A stretch of 64,000 nucleotides of DNA, taken from positions 682,001-746,000 of the forward strand of contig JASKOT010000007.1 of assembly GCA_032158125.1 (NCBI GenBank). The letters are read 5' to 3'. Each line of letters opens with the position of its first letter. Position 1 is the stretch's first letter. The translations under genes and the position numbers were made by a program. Source of the stretch: Papiliotrema nemorosa. Its lineage: Eukaryota > Basidiomycota > Tremellomycetes > Tremellales > Rhynchogastremaceae. The notes under the pieces are model-generated. The model did not search any database and was not told where the DNA came from. It saw nothing but the letters and a program-made list of their open reading frames with translations. This document shows, piece by piece, positions 56,756 through 64,000 of the stretch.

Positions 56756-58754
56756 ATGCCTCTCCTTAGCAAGGCGGTTTTGAAGCGACTCGAGTGTCCC
56801 GTCGATGAAGACGCGGGTTATGTCAATGATAGATGGACAAATCGAGATTTGATCCCCATTCCACCTAATCGAAGGACTTATCGAATATGGAGTTTCGCTG
56901 TTAGTCTGGCACATTCTGGTACAAAACAGTGCGAGTACTCATTGCAGATCTACTGGTTCGTTTCGGGATTCTGCATTTCCGCCTACTCGACCGGATCATC
57001 CTTATTGGCCTATGGTTTGACCGCCCAACAGAGTATGGCCTGTGTGGTCATAGGTGCGATCATCACTGGTCTATTGTCGGTCGTATCCGGTATGCCTGGT
57101 GAGATTCACCACATCGGGTTCACCGTCATCAGTCGAGTCAGTTGGGGTATGAAGGGGTCTTACTTTGTTAGTCTGCCTTAATGCTCTCATGTGCATAGAC
57201 TGATAGCGTAGCCGGTGTGTTTACGAGTGTTCACCAGTATCTGGTGGTTTGGTATTCAGTCTTACTGGGGTGGACAGGCCGTCAGCTTGGTATGTGTTTT
57301 CTTGCCTTGATCATCAGGCCTGACCACTAGATGCTTGGCGCTCTCAGTCCATCGTGGAAACATCAAGCCTCGACTATCCCATTGTCATCGCATATCACGC
57401 AACAAGACTTAGTCGGAGTCCTGCTCTGGTACATCATGTACATTCCTCTGGTCATGGTCCCACCAGAACGACTTCAACGACCTTTCATCATATCATCTAT
57501 CGCTTTTGGTGCGACTTCCATCGGTCTGCTCGCATGGGCGGTTCCTAAGGCTCATGGTGCCGGACCATTGTTCAAGACGGAGAACACGGCCTCATCCACT
57601 CCGTTCTCCATGATGCTGGGTATCACCAGCATCTTGAGCTCTTGGGGATCTGGAACCATCGGTCAAAGCGATTGGGTATGTCGTGAAGTACGATTAGAGG
57701 TCGAAACTGATGCGACAGGTCCGATACTCTGAAAGAAGATATTACCCTTTGTTGTCGCAGCTCTTCGCGGCCCCTTTCATGATTACCATTTGCGCCTTGG
57801 TTGGAGTCGTCGTCACTTCTGCATCTTCTCAGATCCTCGGAGAGATCATTTGGTCGCCCATCGGCCTTCTCAGTGCGTTACCGATTGACTCATTTTGACT
57901 GACTACAGGCGCCATACAAGACTACTACAATTCTAGCTCAGCAGTTCGAGCAGCCGTCTTCTTTGCCGGTATGGGATGTACTGCCGCTCAACTTTCAATC
58001 AATGTCCTGCTCAACTCCGTATCAACAGGTATGGATATGGCTGGTCTGATGCCAAAGTACATCAACATCAGACGTGGAGCTTACATCTTGGCCACCGTAA
58101 GGACTCCTACTGCATGTGACCGAAGTCTTTTCTGATCAGTAGCTCGGTCTGGCGTCCAATCCATGGCAGATTCTAGCTTCAGCTTCCATTTTCCTCAATG
58201 TCATTTCCGGATTAGGTGTATTCATCGCTCCCATGACTGGGTGAGACTTAGTGCTTTCGAGCGGTATGGAGCTGACATACAGTATCATGCTTTGCGACTA
58301 CCTCGTGATTCGAAAACGCAAGCTCAAGGTTGAAGACTTGTACAACGGGACACCCTCGTCAATCTACTGGTATCAAAACGGCTTCCACTGGCGAGCAATT
58401 TTGGCCTTCGTTCTCAGTGCTTGGCCCTTTTGTCCGGGATTCATCATGAGCTTGATCGACGCTAAGACTGTCAACAATTGGACTAAGCTGTTCAACATTT
58501 CTTTCCTCGTGGCTATCACTTTGGGATTCATCACTTTCGGCGGGATATGCCTCATTTCTCCTCCTCCTCACCTTGGCGAGGGTTTGGACTACCTTGTAGG
58601 TCCCTATCTATATGGTCTTGTGAAGCGGAGCTAATACCAGGACGATGACAAGTTCTATAACTCTGTCGGTGGTCCTGCAGCCCCTGCATCGGATTCGGAC
58701 GAGGGCAGGGATCTCAAGGCTGCAGAGAGCGATGTGCAGGTTCTGACAGTGTAA
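56756..58754 (+). CDS. NCS1 nucleobase/allantoin-type permease (Fur-like)
   Basis: Cation symporter of the NCS1 family for uracil, allantoin, thiamine or related compounds. Near the N-terminus WTNRDLIPIPPNRRTYRIW is the family's opening motif; YWFVSGFCISAYSTGSSLLAYGLT is TM1 with the conserved substrate-site turn. GMPGEIHHIGFTVISRVSWGMKGSYF, FTSIWWFGIQSYWGGQAV, WGSGTIGQSDWVRYS (TM6 region with conserved Asn/Gln-type site) and GIMLCDYLVIRKRKLKVEDLY are further family blocks. About twelve hydrophobic segments. Six or more introns, several within loops. Ends in an acidic tail EGRDLKAAESDVQVLTV, TAA 58752-58754. An upstream in-frame ATG exists at 56693; 56756 is my choice. Confidence 0.87.
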
Positions 58755-59152
58755 TTCCTCTTCGGACGACCCACTCTCATCCAACAGCTGTGTTCCAGTG
58801 TCCGTAAGAATGCGCTGGCAGGTAGTATCTCTATAGAGTCATGTTTACCGTTCTTGTAGTCTCTTCCCGTATCTTGGTTGATCATCGATGCAACACAGTG
58901 AATCGTTTCTGAGGCATTTAGCTGCTATTCATACGCATGTCGATGATATGTTCCAGGTGGAGAACGGCACGGTCCGGGAGAGTTGCAGCAGGGAGAAGTG
59001 ACCGGTCATGACACACAGCCACCAGGGGCACAAGGAGACTCGATTTAGCCAACAACAGAGGAATCTCAGGCGTGTGTACCCTCGCGTGCACTCCCCCATT
59101 TACTGTCCAAGCTGTAGCATACACTGTATACGATAGTAGGATCAGGAAACCG
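58755..59152. other. Convergent 3' spacer between the NCS1 permease and aldo-keto reductase genes
   Basis: 398 bp between two stops. No gene seen. Confidence 0.4.
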
Positions 59153-60255
59153 CTAGTTATTGTCATCGAGTCCTTCGTAGAAGTTGTACATGGTGATATG
59201 GCCAAAATCGCAATACCTCTTTCGCAAGCCTTCACAGGATTTATTGATCGCAGCAATGTCTTCCGGATTGAGTAGAACCGTCTTGAGATTCTCCGTAATA
59301 CGCTTGGGGCTGACAGATTTGGGTAGAACTGAACATCCTTCCTGTGATGGTAAGAATGCGCATACTTGCAAGCACTCACTGAGAGCTGCAAACTGATCAG
59401 GACGTTTGCAGGTGAGATACTGTACTTCGCGGCGATCGCTTTGACCGTGCCGTTCTGAAGGATCGGAGGGAGACTATCTCGATCGGCGAACGATGGGTTG
59501 GTGTTGCCGAGAGGGGAGTACGCGGTTACATGGACACCAGCGCGTCGGTGAAAGTCCATAAAAGCTCTTTGGGGAAGGTAACAGTGCCTCTCCATCTGGT
59601 GAAGGGCTGGTCGAATCCGGCAGCTGCCAAGCAACTTCTCCATCTCGATCTGGGAGAAGTCTGAAGGCTCAATTTCGACTGGGTCAATTATGACAGGACT
59701 CACTGGACACTCCAATGTTTCTTGCCAACCCAAGATCTACGCATTCCTCCATGGCTTTCCAAGTTTCGGTATACGAGATATCGAGAGCTTGGATCTTACC
59801 GATCTCCGTCCCTTTGTTGGCCTGATTTTAGCGAGAATGGGCGGATGGACTCACGGCTGGATAGTGCATTAGCCATAGATCCACGTAATCAAGACCAAGC
59901 CTAGCGAGAGAAGCTCTGAGAGCAGGCAACACATCTTTTGGATCGTGTTCGGCTACTTGTTCAGCCTGTACACCTTGTTATACTAGAAGTATCACGCACT
60001 ATTCCATAACTTGGTCGTCACCCAGACGTCCTTTCTATCGACACCGCTAGCTTTGATTCCTTTTCCGAGAGCTTCCTCATTTCCGTAGATTGTCGCTCCA
60101 TCGATGTGCCTGTAGCCCACTTCCAAAGCGTGCTTAACTGCTGGGACGAGCTCATCGTCTGAGCTCTGCCAGCATCCTAGCCCGATCGTAGGCACTAGGT
60201 CTCCAGAGGGGAGCTTGACATGGGATGGCGGAGCGGTCGCTGGTGTGACTGTCAT
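59153..60255 (-). CDS. Aldo-keto reductase
   Basis: NAD(P)H-dependent carbonyl or sugar reductase, TIM barrel. MTVTPATAPP then LPSGDLVPTIGLGCWQS; GYRHIDGATIYGNEEALGKGI gives catalytic Asp and Tyr, VTTKLWN the Lys, and LGLDYVDLWLMHYP the His of the AKR tetrad. NIGVSNFSQIEMEKLL is restored by removing an intron that starts GTGAGTCC. YLPQRAFMDFHRRAGVHVTAYSPLGN, and in the cofactor region VLPKSVSPKRITENLKTVLLNPEDIAAINK (the K-S-x-x-x-R/K-I motif). It ends HITMYNFYEGLDDNN, stop at 59153. About six introns. It diverges from the hydantoinase gene. The family includes xylose and glycerol reductases; the substrate is not evident. Confidence 0.87.
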
Positions 60256-60562
60256 TTTCGGTGGAATAGGGAGCAACTTGTCGGCTGAGAGCTCTGTCGA
60301 GTACTACGACCGCTCTGTGCCTCATATTTGCCTCTTTCTCGGTAGCCGGCTGGCACTTATCTCGCTGCTACCCAATCCGCGGAAGGTCACTTGCTAAGAT
60401 GGGCTTAATGAGTGGAGGTGAGTGGGCGAAGAGGGTGGGCGTCCAAGCCGTATCGCCAGGCCGCGGTGGGCGAGTGTGGAGGGGTTCCCATCTGTCATGC
60501 ACGCAGATATATGCAAGGACGCCTGCTCGCTAGTAGATCGTACACCAGTGCAACTCATCGAG
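60256..60562. promoter_or_regulatory. Divergent promoter of the aldo-keto reductase and hydantoinase genes
   Basis: 307 bp between ATGs with one GATAAG (minus strand, 60356-60361). The segment is also open in the hydantoinase frame, so the true start may be a little upstream (ATG at 60497). Confidence 0.45.
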
Positions 60563-63500
60563 ATGACCATTGTGAACAAGAGAACGCTTAGAATAGGGAT
60601 CGATTGTGGTGGGACCAATACGGACGCCGTCGTCGTCGACCTCTCGCCGGGCGCGCCTAAAGTCATCCTGGCGACGACAAAGACCCCAACGACACCAGAG
60701 GTCACTCTAGGAATACAGACAGCCATCACCCGGATACTGGACGCTCTGTCAGATGGAGACCGTGATGATATACAAGCCGTGTCGATCGGTACGACCCACT
60801 TTGTCAACGCGTTGATTCAGCGATCAGCGGATTGTTTGAGCAAGGTTGCGGTCATTCGACTCTGCGGGCCGTTCTCGAGAAACACGCCTCCCTTTGCTGG
60901 ATTCCCCTACGAGCTGAGAGATCTTCTAGAAGGGCCGCATTTCTTTGTCGATGGGGGATTGCAGATTGATGGGAGCGAAATTGCACCTGTAAGTCATAGG
61001 GTTGAAACTTGCAAGTTGAGGTTGACTGTTCTAGGTGAATGCAGTCGAGATCGAGCGTGTCTGCGAACAACTGCGAAAACAGGTATATGCTGCCGCAACG
61101 CTAATACTGAAATCAGAACATACGCTCCGTCGCCATCTCATCCGTTTATGCCCCCATCGACTTTGAGATCAAGCAAGAGGAGCAAGTTGCGACCATCATT
61201 AAACGATTATGTCCCGACGTCCTCACAACCTGCTCCAAGACCGTCGCAAACATCGGTATGCTCGAACGAGAAAACGCAACCATTCTCAATGCATCGCTAC
61301 TGCATTTTGCCCAACTTACGGTGCACGGCTTCCGGGTCGCGGCCAAAGAGCTCGGATTGCCTTGTCCTGTCTTTGTCACAAGCAATGACGGTACACTTCT
61401 GACCCTTGAACAAGCTGCGAGTTTGCCCATCCGAACATTCAGCTCCGGACCGACTAATTCGATGCGGGGAGCGAGCTTCTTGGCTCGATTGGCGGATCCC
61501 GATGCAGCAGGACAGACGGCGTTGGTAATCGACATTGGGGGCACGACAGTGAGTACACATGTGTAGTGCAGCTGACGATCAGACGGAAGTTGGTGTACTT
61601 CTTGCGTCAGGTTTCCCACGACAAGCCGCAGCTCGCTATGAGCTCTGTGGTGTCTCGCTCAATTTCTCCATGCCGCATGTTACCAGGTGAGTCTACCAAC
61701 GGAGTTCCGCTCACCGTGTAGTATGGGTCTCGGAGGAGGTTCGCTGGTCCGGCAGGATGGGAGCGGGAAAGTCACGGTTGGACCAGATTCCGTTGGTTAC
61801 AGGATAACGGAACAAGCCATGGCATTTGGAGGAGAGGTCTTGACGGCTACCGATATTGCCGTTGGTGCTGGAGACGCTCCGGGGGTAGGGGTCCCCAACA
61901 TGGTCAAGGTGTCTGCGGAGGTTTTGGAGGCGGTGAAGCAGAGGATGAAGACGATGTTAGAGACTACGTTGGATTCCATGAAAACCTCAACAGCGGTGAG
62001 TCTGCTCGAGCACCTCGTTCTTGTCCAGCTCATTGGTTAGAACATTCCCGTATATCTTGCAGGAGGGGGAGCTGTCCTTGCTCCAGACACTCTGGCAGGA
62101 GTCAGCAAAGTCCATCGTTTCCCTCACTATCAATGCGCCAACGCCGTGGGAGCTGCCATCGCCCAGATCTCAGGCATTGTCGACTCGGTGGAGAACATCG
62201 ATGGACGATCCATCGCGGAGGCTCAACGTGATGTCGAGAGAAGAGCAATCGAGTTAGCCGTGGAAACTGGTGCTGCGAGACATACGGTGAATGTTGTGGA
62301 ATCCGAGGCGATACCTATTGCCTATACCGCCGGAAAATGCCGTTTTGTGGTCAAGGCAGCGGGTGAATGGACTGGCATGGCGAGCACCAAAAGAGCTTCG
62401 CTCGAGGAGAGTAGCGCTCCTCCGCGCCTTGTCCGGAACAATGCCGTTTCATCCGGTCGCCATGACTCCTCTTGGACCCCAGCGGAGATCCACGCGTATC
62501 GTCCCAGCGTAAAGAGCGGTATCTGGTCACTTTCAGAGATTGACCTCGCCTGGATCTGTACGGGATCATACATATTAGGATGTGGAGGAGGAGGTGACCC
62601 AGATCATACTTTCCTTGCAGCGAGGGAACTATTGAGAAGCGGTCAAAGCATCAAAGTTATAGCACTGGAGAGTCTCTCTGCGCAGGATTTGATTGGATGG
62701 GGAGGAGGCATGGGCAGTCCCGAAGTCGCGAGTGAGAGATTGATGAGCGATGAGTCAGTGATCATACATATTATCAGGCTGATGTCAGATATCTGGAGGC
62801 TACTCAAAAGCTCTACCAATTCATGCGCGTGAGTCGATCCACTTTGTGAGTTTCGCTGATCCCAGGTGGACAATGTGAAAGCCCTTGCAGCCCTGGAGAT
62901 CGGCGGATCGAATGGTATGATTAACGTAAGCAAGCGCAACATCCACTTCAGTGAAGCTGACGGATGTCCAGCTGGTGGAGGGAGCCTCTGGTCGACTAGA
63001 CCTACCGATCGTCGACGGCGACTTTATGGGCCGAGCATATCCTACAGGATGGCAAACGACACCGAATGTGTATGATACATCAGGCAAGGGCAAAAACTTG
63101 CTTCCTTGTTGCTATGCAAGCGGTGACGGCAGCGTCATGGTAGGTACAGGCGTGCATTCGAGGCTGAAATATCAGTTCATGACGGAGAGCAAGACGGATC
63201 GACTCATCGATGCTGCTACACGCGCTTCTTGCACCGAGAGTGAGTTTCGCTTTAGATCAGGATACTGAAAATAGTGGGGACACTCGTTGGCCACGCCAAC
63301 CGACCATTGACTGCAGAATTCTGCCGTAGAGCAATGATCAAGAACACTCTATCTCTGAGCTGGCGCATCGGTCGAGCTGTCATGCTAGCGAATAAGGAGG
63401 CTCAAATTGGCAGGATCGGCGAGGTCGTCATCGACGCTTTAGGAGGCACTCGGACAGGGCGGGTTCTGTTTGCAGGCAAGATCACTTCTGTGACTAGAAA

Positions 63501-63928
63501 GGTGTACAAAGGTCATACCGTCGGGGAGGTAATCATCGGCTCAGTGCTTCCTGATGAAGATGATGGACCTCGTTTCGAGGGCTCACTAAAGAGTAAGCGG
63601 GGAACAAAACCAGGACTGAATCGCAGTCCCTTTCAAAAACGAAAACCTTCTTGCGGAACATACCACAGAGGGCGGATCGACCATATTATGCACGGTGCCG
63701 GACCTCATTTCTGTCCTCGATGCAGGAAACGGCCGTGCATTAGGTACACCAGACTACAAGTATGGGCAGAGGGTTGTCGTTATCGCGATATGTGCCGCTC
63801 CTCAGTGGACAGACACTGAGAGGGGATTGGAAATAGGTGATTTGCGAGCATTCGGATATGAAAACATCCCTTACAAGTCGGTGGGCGAGTATGTGGAACC
63901 AATCAGTGTGATCCAAGAGTATAGATAG
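60563..63928 (+). CDS. Hydantoinase-A (N-methylhydantoinase/oxoprolinase type) fused to DUF917
   Basis: A protein of about 950 residues. The N-terminal half is an ASKHA-fold hydantoinase A: RIGIDCGGTNTDAVVVD (phosphate-1), SIGTTHFVNALIQRS, VYAPIDFEIKQEE, NATILNASLL, VFVTSNDGTLLTLEQAASLPIRTFSSGPTNSMRGA, VIDIGGTTTEVGVL (phosphate-2), SMGLGGGSLV, IPVYLAGGGAVLAPD, and HYQCANAVGAAIAQISG. The C-terminal half is DUF917: WICTGSYILGCGGGGDPDHTF, GWGGGMGSPEVASERLMSDE, ALEIGGSNGMI, PIVDGDFMGRAYP, LGTPDYKYGQRVVVIAI, and a PYKSVGEYVEPISVIQEYR end with stop at 63926-63928. About eight introns, one only 35 nt (GTCAGT...GTCAG, about 62752-62786). It likely acts on hydantoin-like rings in nitrogen scavenging. 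Confidence 0.86.
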
Positions 63929-64000
63929 GATATGTATACATGCATGCCCATCCACCTTGCCCACTCGAGTGTTTCTGTCCCCACTTGGGTCGACTGTGAA
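63929..64000. other. Window end, 3' flank of the hydantoinase gene
   Basis: 72 bp of 3' flanking sequence; nothing recognised. Confidence 0.5.

Noticed and set aside
62700..62830. Apparent frameshift in the DUF917 half of the hydantoinase gene
   Set aside because: A GTCAGT...GTCAG intron of about 35 nt restores the DUF917 frame, so no pseudogene is needed.
1..64000. tRNA, rRNA, CRISPR array or transposase
   Set aside because: No convincing T-loop with cloverleaf, no rRNA-like sequence, no regular repeat-spacer series and no transposase or integrase motifs found by eye on either strand.

Overview
The window is eukaryotic nuclear DNA, most likely from a basidiomycete yeast of the Tremellomycetes (Cryptococcus/Kwoniella-like; this placement is inference). 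Genes are dense and on both strands. Most are cut by many short GT-AG introns (about 35-110 nt, many about 46-60). There are no operons or bacterial ribosome sites. I recognise 27 protein-coding genes and no convincing tRNA, rRNA, CRISPR array, transposase or integrase.

Left third (1-25 kb), mostly housekeeping: a GT4 glycosyltransferase with a C-terminal membrane anchor; the TPR phosphatase PP5/Ppt1, whose GDTHGQ metal motif is completed by an 8-nt microexon; a tandem pair of related proteins of unknown family; a Pro/Ser-rich orphan; vacuolar endopolyphosphatase Ppn1; L-rhamnonate dehydratase; a secreted aspartic protease; a Gfo/Idh/MocA oxidoreductase; and the circularly permuted nucleolar GTPase Nug1.

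Middle (25-46 kb): the SIN/MEN scaffold Cdc11/Nud1, divergent from Nug1; an atypical short-chain dehydrogenase; an 820-residue RNA-repair fusion protein (2H phosphoesterase, TPR-like helices, DSP phosphatase, polynucleotide kinase, RNA ligase), which is the most exciting object here; a small secreted protein; an HpcH/HpaI aldolase; a polytopic membrane orphan; and a Zn2Cys6 transcription factor divergent from a ketopantoate reductase.

Right third (46-64 kb), accessory metabolism: an MFS sugar transporter, an NCS2 xanthine/urate-type permease behind three GATAAG boxes, an intronless NAD-dependent epimerase, a small orphan, an intronless bacterial-type GH42 beta-galactosidase, a 2OG-Fe(II) oxygenase divergent from an NCS1 nucleobase permease, and an aldo-keto reductase divergent from a hydantoinase-A/DUF917 fusion. 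Together they suggest scavenging of nucleobase or hydantoin nitrogen and of galactosides. The transport, oxygenase and hydantoinase genes would fit one nitrogen-scavenging theme. That grouping is inference from family and promoter motifs.

Splice sites were assigned by eye from consensus sites and protein continuity, so internal exon limits are approximate unless stated.
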